A DNA stretch of 64,000 bases from an uncultured Parabacteroides sp. GTDB lineage: Bacteria > Bacteroidota > Bacteroidia > Bacteroidales > Tannerellaceae. This document shows, in pieces, positions 53,209 to 61,024 of the stretch. The stretch spans positions 62,001 to 126,000 of the forward strand of contig NZ_CABUOD010000006.1 in assembly GCF_902493135.1 (NCBI RefSeq), read 5' to 3'. A model generated the notes under the pieces. It did no database searches, was not told the DNA's origin, and worked only from the letters and a program-made list of their open reading frames with translations. The first letter of the stretch is position 1; the number at the start of each line of letters is the position of its first letter. Made by a program: the position numbers and the translations under genes.

Positions 53209-53935
53209 TACTTTTTTGTATCACGGCGACTGCCTCGAAGTTCTGCCTTTTCTGGCTGACCGGGGAGTGAAAGCCGATTTGATTCTCGCTGATCCCCCCT
53301 ACGGCACAACCCATTGCCGTTGGGATTCAGTGATTGATTTTCCGCTGATGTGGAATGCCATACGCGGCGTATGCCGTGACCGTACTCCGGTGCTTCTTTT
53401 TTGTCAGCAACCTTTCACAAGCGCATTGGGAAATTCAAACCTGCGACGTTTGCGGTATAGCTGGGTTTGGGAAAAGACTACGGCTACTGGTTTTTTAAAT
53501 GCTAACCGGATGCCCCTGAAAAGCCATGAGGACATATTGGTCTTTTATCACAAGTTACCTCTTTATCATCCTATCAAAACAGCGGGACACAGCCGGAAGG
53601 TGGTGGCTTCCGTGCATCGTCAGAAATGCAGCCAAGGTGACATCTACCGGGAACACGGGTTATACACGGACTATGACAGCACGGAACGCTATCCCCGGTC
53701 GGTATTGAAATACAGCACGGACAAACAGACCTGTTACCTGCACGCTACCCAAAAGCCGGTTGCTTTGCTGGAGTATTTTATCCGCACCTATACCAACGAA
53801 GGTGATTTGGTGATTGATTTTGTGATGGGCAGCGGCTCGACGGGAGTTGCCTGCCGGAACACGGGCCGACGGTTTATCGGTATCGAGAAGGAGGAGACCA
53901 TTTTTCAAATAGCTAAAGAAAGATTGACCTTATGA
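53180..53935 (+). CDS. DNA methyltransferase (N6-adenine/N4-cytosine, beta class) inside the polymerase locus
   Basis: This methylates DNA on an exocyclic amino group. Motif IV LILADPPYGTTHCRWD (residues ~34-49, DPPY) precedes motif I DFVMGSGSTGVACRNTGRRF (~211-230), the order of the beta class, and LYHGDCLEVLPFL at 14-26 is the usual N-terminal element. Length is 251 residues. The gene starts within the last codons of the polymerase N fragment (29 bp overlap) and ends with ATGA overlap on the start of the C fragment, so it is translated in the middle of the polymerase. It appears to have entered a previously continuous polymerase gene (see repeat entries). Confidence 0.9.
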   Translation: MFHPTEIDNNTFLYHGDCLEVLPFLADRGVKADLILADPPYGTTHCRWDSVIDFPLMWNAIRGVCRDRTPVLLFCQQPFTSALGNSNLRRLRYSWVWEKTTATGFLNANRMPLKSHEDILVFYHKLPLYHPIKTAGHSRKVVASVHRQKCSQGDIYREHGLYTDYDSTERYPRSVLKYSTDKQTCYLHATQKPVALLEYFIRTYTNEGDLVIDFVMGSGSTGVACRNTGRRFIGIEKEETIFQIAKERLTL

Positions 53936-56900
53936 AGATAAAGCATGTAAGTATAAAACAAGAAACGAATCCGGTTCAGGTGCTGGATTGTTCGGTAAGT
54001 GACGGTTATCGTCAGGGTCCCGGCGGTACACTCGCCGATGTGGATATTGACTTCCAATCCGACCGCCGCCAGGAAGTGAAGGAGTATCTGGAACGGCGTT
54101 ATAATATCAACGGGAAACAGCGGGTATTTTCTGCCGGGACTTTGACTACCTTGAAAATCAAAGCTGCCATCAAAGATGTGGCACGTGTACACCGGGTCCC
54201 ACTGAATATTGTGAATTATATCACATCGATATTCGATGATGACAAGATGACCTGGACGGACTTGTTTAAACTGGCGTTTACCAATAAGAAGGTGAAGAAG
54301 TTTATTACGGACTATCCACAAGTGATTGAGGACATCCGCCCTTTGATGGGGCAGCCCCGTTCGGGTTCTATCCACGCCTCGGCTATCCTGATTACGCCGG
54401 AGCAAAAGGATGGTGAAGAAATGGAATGTTTCGATTACACTCCCCTAAAAAAGGTAGACGACGTGTTGGTATCGGAACTGGACGGCTATTCGCTGGATGA
54501 AGTGGGTTTGCTGAAAAATGACTGTCTGGGAATTAAGGAGCTGTCGAAAATCCAATCGACTATAAACGAATGTAACCGGGTATATGATGCCGGATTACGG
54601 TTTGATGATATTGTGAAAGGCGGACTGGACGACGAGAAGACTTATCGCCTGCTTTCAGACGGGTTTACCCAGAATGTATTTCAGTTTTCATCAAAAGGGA
54701 TGACTAAGTTCCTGATGGATATGAAACCGACGAATATTCACGACCTGATTGCGGCCAATGCGCTTTACCGGCCTGCCACTCTCGAATCAGGTTCGGCAGA
54801 AAAATACCTGTTATGTAAATGTGGTGATGTAGCACCTGTGTATTTGTGGGGTACATATAATGCACTGAAAGACAGTTGCGGCCAATTAACTTTTCAAGAA
54901 AGTCTAATCCAAATTGCTCGGGAAGTGGGTAACTTTAGCATGGGGGACGGTGTGAATTTGATGAAGCTGATTTCTAAAAAGCGCATCGACAAGATACATG
55001 CCATGAAAGAGAAATTCATGCAGGGGGCCAAAGAACGGGGATGCCCGAAGGAGGATGCGGTGCAAATCTGGGATATGATTGAATCGGGCGGTTCTTATCT
55101 TTTTAATAAATGTATCAGTGGCGGGGAAACGATTTATCGTCCGCATGGTGGACGGTGGAAACCCACTATCGGGGAGATGTACCGTATCCGGCATGACCGG
55201 CAATATGCCCGCTGGACAGGACATGCGGATTTGTATTCGAAATATAACCGGAAAGGCTACGGAATAGGATTCTCACTGAATGAAGACGAGCGATTGGTAA
55301 AGAACCGGATTGAGGATATTCGGTATGTAGGTGAAAGACCACTTTATCGTATCACACTGGAAGACGGCAGAACGCTGGATGTAACGGCCAACCATAAACA
55401 TCCTACCCAGCGGGGAGAAGTCCGAACGGATTGCCTGGTTGCCGGAGAGGATTATATGTATGTGAATATCGGGTATATACAGCAGGATACCAATTACCGC
55501 TTTACGGACAAAGGTTGTTTGAATGATGATATGTACCATGATAATTACGGTGTAGGTAATTATGAACTGAATTCCCGACCGGGGCATTCCGGTTTTGTAG
55601 AGAAGCCGGAAAGTGAATATGTACGGCTGGAATATTACCGTAAGCACCTGATGCTTGAAGCGTGTGCCCGATGCGGCAAACGGAACTGCCGGCTGGAAGT
55701 GCATCATATCAACGGAGACCATTCACAATGCGGAGAGAATTTCGATAATCTGACTACGCTTTGCGCTTCATGTCACAAGAAAGAGCATTATCGCATGGGG
55801 CGCCGGAAGATGGGTGAACACGGGCTTTACACAGAATTGCGCAAGGTGGTATCAGTCTCGTATATCGGTTACGGTGAGGTTTATGATGTAGAAATGTCAG
55901 CCCCCAATCACTCTTTTGTAACGGCTGGTGGTATGGTGACATGTAACAGCCATGCAACGGCTTATGCCATTACTTCTTATACGGGCGCCTGGCTGAAAGC
56001 GAATTACCCGACGGCTTTTTACACGGTGGCTTTGCAGTGGGCTGATGATAAGGAGATTCCGGCTTTGATGTCGGAAATGGAACAATGCAGTTCGGCTATG
56101 ATTGTACCGCCGGATGTGAATGTATCGCAGGCACAGTTTTTTACCAATTATACCACCGATGAAATATTCTGGTCGTTGACACGGATTAAGATGCTGGGCA
56201 AAAAGGCTGTGGACTGTATTATCGAGGAGCGGGAGCGCAACGGAACTTTCCTCTCTATCGAGAATTTTATTTTCCGCATATTCCGCTACAAGCTGAAGAA
56301 ATATGAGTTTTGGGATGATCCGGATAATGCCGAAGAATCTACCCGTGTGCCCGTGAATGCAAGGCATGTCAAGAATATGGTTCTTGCGGGATGTTTTGAC
56401 AATATAGAAAAGGTAAAGTCCGTGACAGATCGGTACGACATTCTCAGCCGTGCTGCCCGTGAATTGGGGTTTGAACTGGCAGACAAGGATTTTCCGGACG
56501 AGTTAATCAGCAAGCATTATTTCTGGTCGATGCAACAGATTGCCGTTTCGGGTATCGGTTCGATAGATTACCGGAGGATATTCGATAGCTCTGACCTGAA
56601 AGCGAAAGTGAAGGGGAAAGCCTCTTACATGGAATTGCGGCGGGCTTTTGATTCTGATAATGAGGGAAAACGAATTGTTGTCTGCGCCACGGTCAGCGAG
56701 GCCGAAGAGAAAGCCTATAAAGACAAGATGACAGGCGAACAAAAGAAGTTTGCCAAAATCACGCTTCAACAAAATAACGATATGATGGAACTGGTATGCT
56801 GGTCTGATTTTCTGCAAAATTATCCGGCCCCTATCGGAAGCCTTAAAAATAAAGTGATTATCGTGTCGGTGGTTATCAAGTATAGTGATTACTCCGGCGC

Positions 56901-56946
56901 AAATAGTTTGACGACTTATAAATCATCTTTAATTCAAGTAATGTAA
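53932..56946 (+). CDS. DNA polymerase III alpha, C-terminal fragment with intein
   Basis: This carries the catalytic palm: LADVDIDF at 34-41, with Asp38 and Asp40 matching the E. coli D401/D403 pair, then SDRRQEVKEYLERRY and the rest of palm, fingers, tau-binding and OB parts. It begins MKIKHVSIKQETNPVQVLDC, which looks like the last strands of the Hint-like block, not polymerase. An intein (residues 394-672, C...N) interrupts FNK/SHATAY and must be excised. Near the end KGKASYMELRRAF and VVCATVSEAEE fit the OB region. With methyltransferase and intein removed, the whole protein is 1298 residues. Its start overlaps the methyltransferase stop (ATGA). Confidence 0.92.
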   Translation: MKIKHVSIKQETNPVQVLDCSVSDGYRQGPGGTLADVDIDFQSDRRQEVKEYLERRYNINGKQRVFSAGTLTTLKIKAAIKDVARVHRVPLNIVNYITSIFDDDKMTWTDLFKLAFTNKKVKKFITDYPQVIEDIRPLMGQPRSGSIHASAILITPEQKDGEEMECFDYTPLKKVDDVLVSELDGYSLDEVGLLKNDCLGIKELSKIQSTINECNRVYDAGLRFDDIVKGGLDDEKTYRLLSDGFTQNVFQFSSKGMTKFLMDMKPTNIHDLIAANALYRPATLESGSAEKYLLCKCGDVAPVYLWGTYNALKDSCGQLTFQESLIQIAREVGNFSMGDGVNLMKLISKKRIDKIHAMKEKFMQGAKERGCPKEDAVQIWDMIESGGSYLFNKCISGGETIYRPHGGRWKPTIGEMYRIRHDRQYARWTGHADLYSKYNRKGYGIGFSLNEDERLVKNRIEDIRYVGERPLYRITLEDGRTLDVTANHKHPTQRGEVRTDCLVAGEDYMYVNIGYIQQDTNYRFTDKGCLNDDMYHDNYGVGNYELNSRPGHSGFVEKPESEYVRLEYYRKHLMLEACARCGKRNCRLEVHHINGDHSQCGENFDNLTTLCASCHKKEHYRMGRRKMGEHGLYTELRKVVSVSYIGYGEVYDVEMSAPNHSFVTAGGMVTCNSHATAYAITSYTGAWLKANYPTAFYTVALQWADDKEIPALMSEMEQCSSAMIVPPDVNVSQAQFFTNYTTDEIFWSLTRIKMLGKKAVDCIIEERERNGTFLSIENFIFRIFRYKLKKYEFWDDPDNAEESTRVPVNARHVKNMVLAGCFDNIEKVKSVTDRYDILSRAARELGFELADKDFPDELISKHYFWSMQQIAVSGIGSIDYRRIFDSSDLKAKVKGKASYMELRRAFDSDNEGKRIVVCATVSEAEEKAYKDKMTGEQKKFAKITLQQNNDMMELVCWSDFLQNYPAPIGSLKNKVIIVSVVIKYSDYSGANSLTTYKSSLIQVM
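53938..53948 (+). repeat. 11-bp near-direct repeat, right of the methyltransferase
   Basis: ATAAAGCATGT, matching 53173-53183 in 10 of 11 positions. Deleting the 765 bp between equivalent positions restores a single open polymerase frame through I-(N/K)-H-V-S-I-K-Q. Confidence 0.8.
55111..55947 (+). other. HNH intein in the polymerase (279 aa)
   Basis: The intein begins with Cys1 (CISGGETIYRPHGGRW) and ends with AGGMVTCN before Ser+1 of SHATAYAI. Block B is GRTLDVTANHKHPTQRG with the T-x-x-H motif, then CLVAGEDYMYV. Block F/G is GEVYDVEMSAPNHSFVTAGG. Between them is an HNH homing endonuclease: C578-ARC (CxxC), LEVHHINGDHSQ, NFDNLTTLCASCHKKEHYRM. All splicing residues are present, so it is probably active, except that the residue before Asn is Cys rather than the usual His. 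The extein site is the conserved polymerase motif (F-N-K / S-H-x-T-A-Y). Residue numbers are those of the 53932 protein. Confidence 0.9.
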
Positions 56947-57479
56947 TGCAACCTACGATTATTGCCGTTGTGGGCGCTTCGGGTTCGGGCAAGACCTATC
57001 TGTCGAAGCTGCTCCAAGATGAATTGAATGTTTTTAGTATTATCAGCCATACGACACGTCCCAAACGGGCGGACGAAACGCATGGAAAGGATTATTATTT
57101 TATCCGGAATATCCAGATTTTCCCGTTCTGCGATATGCTGACACATACCAAGTTTGGAGGGTATGAATATTTTGCATTGCGCGACCAGGTTCCTCCCGAA
57201 GGGTATTGTACATACGTTGTGGACGAAAGTGGTGTGCAGGCGTTGAAGAAACTTCACGGACATCGTTTCAGGATTGTTACGGTACTGGTGCGCAGTAACT
57301 ATGAAACGTTGGTTGCCAGGGGCATCGACGAGGATCGGATTTTCCGGGACAGAACCCGGAAGCAACTGCCGGAAGCCTTTTACGATTTCGTGATTGACAA
57401 TGACGGTTCTTTGATGGAGTATGAAGAAACGATTCGTGACATGTATCAAAAAATACGTTTATGGCAGCCCCAAAAGTAG
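56946..57479 (+). CDS. Guanylate-kinase-like nucleoside monophosphate kinase
   Basis: This probably phosphorylates GMP/dGMP or another dNMP to feed phage DNA synthesis. The P-loop is VGASGSGKTYLSKLL (residues 9-23), and the guanylate-kinase GMP-binding motif follows: IISHTTRPKRADETHGKDYY (35-54). FREIQ-type lid regions are less clear, and QVPPEGYCTYVVDESGVQ and VTVLVRSNYETLVARGI follow the general fold. Length is 177 residues, shorter than bacterial Gmk (about 205). The ATG overlaps the polymerase stop (TAATG). It is next to the DEDD exonuclease, which starts within its last 19 bp. Confidence 0.8.
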   Translation: MQPTIIAVVGASGSGKTYLSKLLQDELNVFSIISHTTRPKRADETHGKDYYFIRNIQIFPFCDMLTHTKFGGYEYFALRDQVPPEGYCTYVVDESGVQALKKLHGHRFRIVTVLVRSNYETLVARGIDEDRIFRDRTRKQLPEAFYDFVIDNDGSLMEYEETIRDMYQKIRLWQPQK

Positions 57480-58234
57480 AACCGAAAATTTATACCGCCG
57501 TTGTCCTGGACTTTGAGACGGGCGGGCTGAACTGTGTAGACTGTGCCTGTACGCAGCTTGCTATGCAGGCTGTCCGGCTGGATAACTGGACGGTGCTGGA
57601 ACGGTACGCGAAGTATATCGCTCCTTACCGGAAGCTGGATATAGGCGGCGCACCGAAACGCAAGGTACTTAAAACCCGTCAGGCTCTTGTTCAGGAAGAG
57701 GCCGGTATGTCGATGAAGTATGAACCGGTGGCATTGACTTATTCGGCTATTACGATGGATATGCTTTATAACCAAGGGGTTGATTTGAAGGAAGTGGCGC
57801 AGGATGTGATTGAGTTCGGCAAACGTAATACCCTGTCGAAGGGACAACAATGTAAACCAATACTGATAGGTCAGAATATCACGTTTGACATCGGGTTTCT
57901 CCAACAATTGATAGCCTACGCCGGGCTGATGCCGGAATTTGAGAAGGTGTTTGCCGGAAAGGTGGATTTCTACGGGAATTTCCAACCGCACTACGTGGAT
58001 ACGATAGACCTCGGCAGGTTCGCTTTTGCCCATCTGCCGGATGTAACCTCGTACAAGCTGGAGATACTTTCCGAGCGGCTCGGTATCGAGTTGGACGATG
58101 CGCACGATGCCGGAGCCGATGTGACCGCTACTTTAAATGTGGCGGCGGTCTGCTCTGCCCGGTTACGGCAGGAAGGTGGCGGGGATATTTGTATTCAGAA
58201 AAAGGAAAAGACACGTGCTCACTTTAAAATTTAA
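57461..58234 (+). CDS. DEDD 3'-5' exonuclease, DNA polymerase III epsilon-like
   Basis: Probably the proofreading exonuclease for the phage polymerase, whose own PHP domain looks degenerate. ExoI is in VVLDFETGGLN (Asp17, Glu19), ExoII in ILIGQNITFDIGFLQQLI, and ExoIII in DAHDAGADVTATLNVAAV, which together give the DEDDh set (final His in the DAHDAGAD motif). Length 257 residues. The start overlaps the kinase by 19 bp. The following gap (58235-58322) is AT-rich and carries no clear promoter, so the small genes after it may be co-transcribed. Confidence 0.88.
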   Translation: MAAPKVEPKIYTAVVLDFETGGLNCVDCACTQLAMQAVRLDNWTVLERYAKYIAPYRKLDIGGAPKRKVLKTRQALVQEEAGMSMKYEPVALTYSAITMDMLYNQGVDLKEVAQDVIEFGKRNTLSKGQQCKPILIGQNITFDIGFLQQLIAYAGLMPEFEKVFAGKVDFYGNFQPHYVDTIDLGRFAFAHLPDVTSYKLEILSERLGIELDDAHDAGADVTATLNVAAVCSARLRQEGGGDICIQKKEKTRAHFKI

Positions 58235-58322
58235 GTCTTGTGACTTTTTTATATTTCTGTCTTCTCTTTCAGCAGAGAATATTATTTTTTTAATGTATAA
58301 CTGATTGTATAATACTTACATA

Positions 58323-58601
58323 ATGGACGAACAACAGAAAACGGAAGATACGGTTGTCTTCAAGACCGACGACCGGATGACCTACGGAGCGATGAATTAT
58401 GACGGTACGGAACTGATGGCCGTGATTTCGGGTTATGACCTGAACATTGCCTTTAACATGCGTACCATTAATTCACTGGCTGATGCAGAGGCCGCCGCCA
58501 ACGCATTGGCCGATGTGTTTTATGAGGTTCTGATGGAGCAATTGATTGAAGAAAAGTCGTATCTGGTTAAACCCTCCGGGGGAGAAAAGACTATTCCGTG
58601 A
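58323..58601 (+). CDS. Small phage protein (92 aa)
   Basis: No family is recognised. It is a small acidic protein beginning MDEQQKTEDTVVFKTDDRMT, with a short beta-hairpin-like section (YDGTELMAVISGYDLNIAFN) and a helix (SLADAEAAANALADVFYEVL). It sits between the replication operon and the terminase. The frame extends to an ATG at 58305, but the ATG at 58323 follows the AT-rich leader and leads with the typical acidic start. It ends 61 bp before the small terminase gene. Confidence 0.5.
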   Translation: MDEQQKTEDTVVFKTDDRMTYGAMNYDGTELMAVISGYDLNIAFNMRTINSLADAEAAANALADVFYEVLMEQLIEEKSYLVKPSGGEKTIP

Positions 58602-58662
58602 TAAAGAAACATACAGTCTCTTATCTTATTTACAAGGGGCTGTTTCCGACGAAAGAATAATC

Positions 58663-59151
58663 ATGGAAGAACAAGAAAAAGATATAAAGCTGACAGATGC
58701 CGAAAAGGAATTTTGCGAGTTGTTCGTCAATGGGGACAAAGAATTTGCCGGGCAAGCAACGGCGTGCTACAGGGAGGTGTTTGGAGAAAATAAGAAAAAC
58801 CTTTCCCTGGCTGCACGCCGTTTGCTTGCCAAATCGCATATAGCTTCTTGTATCAGTGAATTGCTGGAAGAACGGAAGATTGAAACGGAAGCTATTGCCG
58901 TAAAACTGCAAGTGGCTGAAACGCTGAAATCGGTGATGGCAGAAACCGCCAAGAACGAGTATATCGACAAGTTCGGGGTTGCCCTTTCACCTGCGCCACT
59001 TAGGGCGGTTTCGGTGAATGCCGCAAAAGCATTGATGGAACTTTATCCTATCAAGCATTCGCAAGAGGATAAGAAGAAAGGCGACGGCGGCGGTAATATC
59101 ATTTTTAATGTCGTTGTTCCTCAAACCCCACCGCCCCATGAAGAAGATTAG
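58663..59151 (+). CDS. Terminase small subunit
   Basis: This is the DNA-recognition subunit of the packaging motor. The 162-residue protein starts MEEQEKDIKLTDAEKEFCEL and has the small-terminase helix-turn-helix set: LTDAEKEFCELFVNGDKEFA, AATACYREVFGENKKNLSLA-like helices and RLLAKSHIASCISELLEER. A central oligomerisation helix follows, and the tail is Gly/Pro-rich (GDGGGNIIFNVVVPQTPPPH). The frame extends to 58546, but the ATG at 58663 fits the family's start. It lies far from the portal gene (window position 1-1072), so the packaging genes are not contiguous in this orientation. Confidence 0.78.
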   Translation: MEEQEKDIKLTDAEKEFCELFVNGDKEFAGQATACYREVFGENKKNLSLAARRLLAKSHIASCISELLEERKIETEAIAVKLQVAETLKSVMAETAKNEYIDKFGVALSPAPLRAVSVNAAKALMELYPIKHSQEDKKKGDGGGNIIFNVVVPQTPPPHEED

Positions 59152-59287
59152 CAGGCGGAATATGGAGCGGATTATTTATATCGCTCTAATTATTATCCTG
59201 GTGATATTCGGGATATTCAAAGATAGCGCAGGGGCTGAAATGCTCATCCGGGCTGTTAAAGATGCTTTTTCGATTTTAATACAATAA
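59138..59287 (+). CDS. Small single-membrane-span protein (49 aa), holin-region
   Basis: The frame runs from the ATG at 59138 to TAA 59285-59287. The protein has basic residues first (MKKISRRNMER), one clear membrane helix (IIYIALIIILVIFGIF), then a short soluble tail. It is located between the terminase and lysozyme in the lysis region, so it may be a small holin or regulator. It overlaps the terminase gene by 14 bp, and the next gene starts 6 bp later. The position and hydrophobic helix support its being real despite its small size. Confidence 0.6.
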   Translation: MKKISRRNMERIIYIALIIILVIFGIFKDSAGAEMLIRAVKDAFSILIQ

Positions 59288-59293
59288 TTACTT

Positions 59294-59581
59294 ATGACTA
59301 CAGTCAAAGATTTTTTTGCAGACAATTATCGCTCGCTGTTCGTGATATTCTCGTTTATCATCACGATTTACGTGCAGCATATCACTAACACTTCCCGAAT
59401 TGCCGAACTGACAGACCGGTGTTCTACACTGGAAATTAAAATAGAAGACCAGTACGAGAAGATAGACGCAATCAAGCTCGACAAGGCGGTATTCGAGGCC
59501 ACGATGACGCAGTTCGTGTCCATTCAAGCCGACCTTCGGGAAATGCGCGGCGATATAAAGGAATTGCTGAAACAACGATGA
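59294..59581 (+). CDS. Membrane-anchored coiled-coil protein, holin-like (95 aa)
   Basis: An N-terminal membrane helix (LFVIFSFIITIYV, residues ~15-28) is followed by a long heptad-like coiled coil (AELTDRCSTLEIKIEDQYEK ... ADLREMRGDIKELLKQR). Short membrane proteins of this layout just upstream of lysozyme are commonly holins or spanin partners. A single span here makes holin identity uncertain. Its stop overlaps the lysozyme start (ATGA). It probably acts in the inner membrane during lysis timing. Confidence 0.65.
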   Translation: MTTVKDFFADNYRSLFVIFSFIITIYVQHITNTSRIAELTDRCSTLEIKIEDQYEKIDAIKLDKAVFEATMTQFVSIQADLREMRGDIKELLKQR

Positions 59582-60030
59582 AGGCTGCGTTCGGTATTGT
59601 TCTCTGGCTGGTGTCGTTGCCGGTGTTTTCCCAGTCGGTGTTTGAACAGTCGGTGGATTGTATCAAACGGTACGAGGGACTACATACAGCCCGGCATCAT
59701 CCCTATGTGGGTTACGGACACAAGTTGGTGGCAAATGAAACGTTTACGGCTGAAATGAGTGAGGTATGTGCGGATTCGTTGTTGCGTGCGGATTTATTAC
59801 ACCGATGTGCCGTATTCCGCAGTTTTGGACGGGATTCACTGCTTCTTGGCATATTGGCTTATAATGTGGGTGAAACCCGCGTGATGAAAAGCCGGTTGGT
59901 AAAGAAACTCCGTAGCGGATGCCGGGATGTTTACCGGGAGTATGTCAGTTTCCGACTGATAAAAGGAAAGGTGTCTGCGGTTTTGGAACGCAGGCGGAAA
60001 GAAGAGTTTAAGCTATTGTTTAATGATTAA
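59578..60030 (+). CDS. Endolysin: GH24-type lysozyme with signal peptide
   Basis: This degrades peptidoglycan. Residues 1-19 form an N-terminal signal (MKAAFGIVLWLVSLPVFSQS), so it can be exported by the Sec system rather than through the holin, or be a SAR-type. The catalytic Glu is in IKRYEGLHTARHHPYVGYGH, equivalent to T4 lysozyme Glu11. The Asp of the T4 catalytic pair is not seen at the usual place (a His/Tyr segment replaces it), which is common in Bacteroidetes GH24 proteins as far as I recall. LLLGILAYNVGETRVMKSRL matches the domain's end region. Length 150 residues. It overlaps the upstream gene by 4 bp. Confidence 0.85.
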   Translation: MKAAFGIVLWLVSLPVFSQSVFEQSVDCIKRYEGLHTARHHPYVGYGHKLVANETFTAEMSEVCADSLLRADLLHRCAVFRSFGRDSLLLGILAYNVGETRVMKSRLVKKLRSGCRDVYREYVSFRLIKGKVSAVLERRRKEEFKLLFND

Positions 60031-60036
60031 AGAAGA

Positions 60037-60249
60037 ATGGTTATGATAGTGGAAGGTAGTCAGATTACTGTTATTCCCTCACCGGAATTGACCGAAATCC
60101 ACCTGGATGGTTTGTTGGGTGAAACGGGTATTGTCCTGGAAGACCTGACAGATAGCGTAAGGAAATGCAAGGGGTACATGGTTTTGTTCCCCGAAATGTA
60201 TAAAGATGAATTTGTCTGGTTTGTTCCTCAAAAGTCGGCTTATGAATAG
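60037..60249 (+). CDS. Small phage protein of the lysis region (70 aa)
   Basis: No family is recognised. It looks like a small beta-rich protein: VEGSQITVIPSPELTEIHLD, then GETGIVLEDLTDSVRKCKGY and MVLFPEMYKDEFVWFVPQ. No membrane helix or signal is seen. It follows the lysozyme by 6 bp, and its stop overlaps the spanin-like gene. A second ATG at 60043 lies two codons later (MIVEG). Confidence 0.55.
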   Translation: MVMIVEGSQITVIPSPELTEIHLDGLLGETGIVLEDLTDSVRKCKGYMVLFPEMYKDEFVWFVPQKSAYE

Positions 60250-60841
60250 AAGGACAGGTGTATTATTGGTAGTCGTAGCGGCGCTCGCCGGTATGGTGTG
60301 GTTGCAGCAACGGAAGGTTGTCCGGTTGAAACAAGAACGGGACCGGCACGAACAAAACAGCGATGCCCTGCTCTCGGATTTAAAACGGTGGCAGGTGGAT
60401 TCGGCAACCATGGCAACGGATGTGAAGACGCTCCGGTTAAGCATGGATGAATTGGAGCGTTACCGGGCTGATGACCTGGTAAAAATCAAACAGATGGGGG
60501 TTAAGATTAAGAACCTCGAAGCGGCTGCCAAACACCAGATTGAGATTGATGCCCCGATTCATGCTACGGTGCGTGATTCGGTGGTTATACGTGATTCAGT
60601 GGTTGTTCGTGTTCAAGCTGTGTCGATGATGAATCCTTTTATCCAGTTGCACGGGGTTATTGAACGGGATTCGCTGATCGGTTCGGTTCACCTTCCGGTA
60701 ACGTTGAGGCAGGCCGTGTGGATTGAGTATAAACGACGGTGGTTGTTCTGGAAGAAGGTGAAGGCGGTGCATCAGGTTATCACAACGGATAACCCATACG
60801 TGGAAGTGAAGTATTCGGAATTTATTCATGTTCAAAAATAG
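60242..60841 (+). CDS. Spanin-like protein with N-terminal anchor and coiled coil
   Basis: Probably the inner-membrane spanin that completes lysis in Gram-negative hosts. An N-terminal span (GVLLVVVAALAGMVWL) follows MNRRT, then a long coiled-coil segment (RKVVRLKQERDRHEQNSDAL to LKTLRLSMDELERYRADDLV) and a beta-rich C-terminus (RDSVVIRDSVVVRVQA, LQ...RLFWKKVKAV). The layout is like the Bacteroidetes family I recall as DUF6549, with low certainty. The ATG at 60242 overlaps the preceding stop. An earlier ATG at 60206 would lie inside that gene. It is the last clear phage gene. Confidence 0.65.
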   Translation: MNRRTGVLLVVVAALAGMVWLQQRKVVRLKQERDRHEQNSDALLSDLKRWQVDSATMATDVKTLRLSMDELERYRADDLVKIKQMGVKIKNLEAAAKHQIEIDAPIHATVRDSVVIRDSVVVRVQAVSMMNPFIQLHGVIERDSLIGSVHLPVTLRQAVWIEYKRRWLFWKKVKAVHQVITTDNPYVEVKYSEFIHVQK

Positions 60842-61024
60842 GTTATACAGAAGAACACTTACCTTACTATATTGAAAGAGCAAAATATAGACTAAGTCCA
60901 AATTATCTTTTGGAAATAAAAAAATGCCGTCTATTTCCCTATATATTAAAAAGTTACTATCTTTGCAAAAAATATCTGGTGTTAAACATTCTAATACGCT
61001 ATTTAAACATAAATGCTTGTTATT
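60841..61024 (+). pseudogene. Possible 3' remnant of a host gene at the prophage edge
   Basis: Reading from 60841 (GGT TAT ACA) there is an open frame of about 60 codons to TGA 61022-61024, with no stop in strongly AT-rich DNA. The peptide (GYTEEHLPYYIERAKYRLSP ... FPYILKSYYLCKKYLVLNIL) looks protein-like. Its end overlaps the next start by 12 bp, like an operon partner. It has no start of its own and might be the C-terminal end of a gene cut by the prophage. The frame is also open for some codons into the phage gene, and AT-rich DNA can give open frames by chance. Confidence 0.3.
60934..60965 (+). promoter_or_regulatory. Bacteroidales promoter for the ABC/radical SAM operon
   Basis: TATCTTTG at 60958-60965 matches TAnnTTTG, with TTTC at 60934-60937, 20 bp upstream, as a weak -33 box. 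It is about 48 bp before the ATPase start. It lies after the last phage gene, marking an independent transcription unit. Confidence 0.65.
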
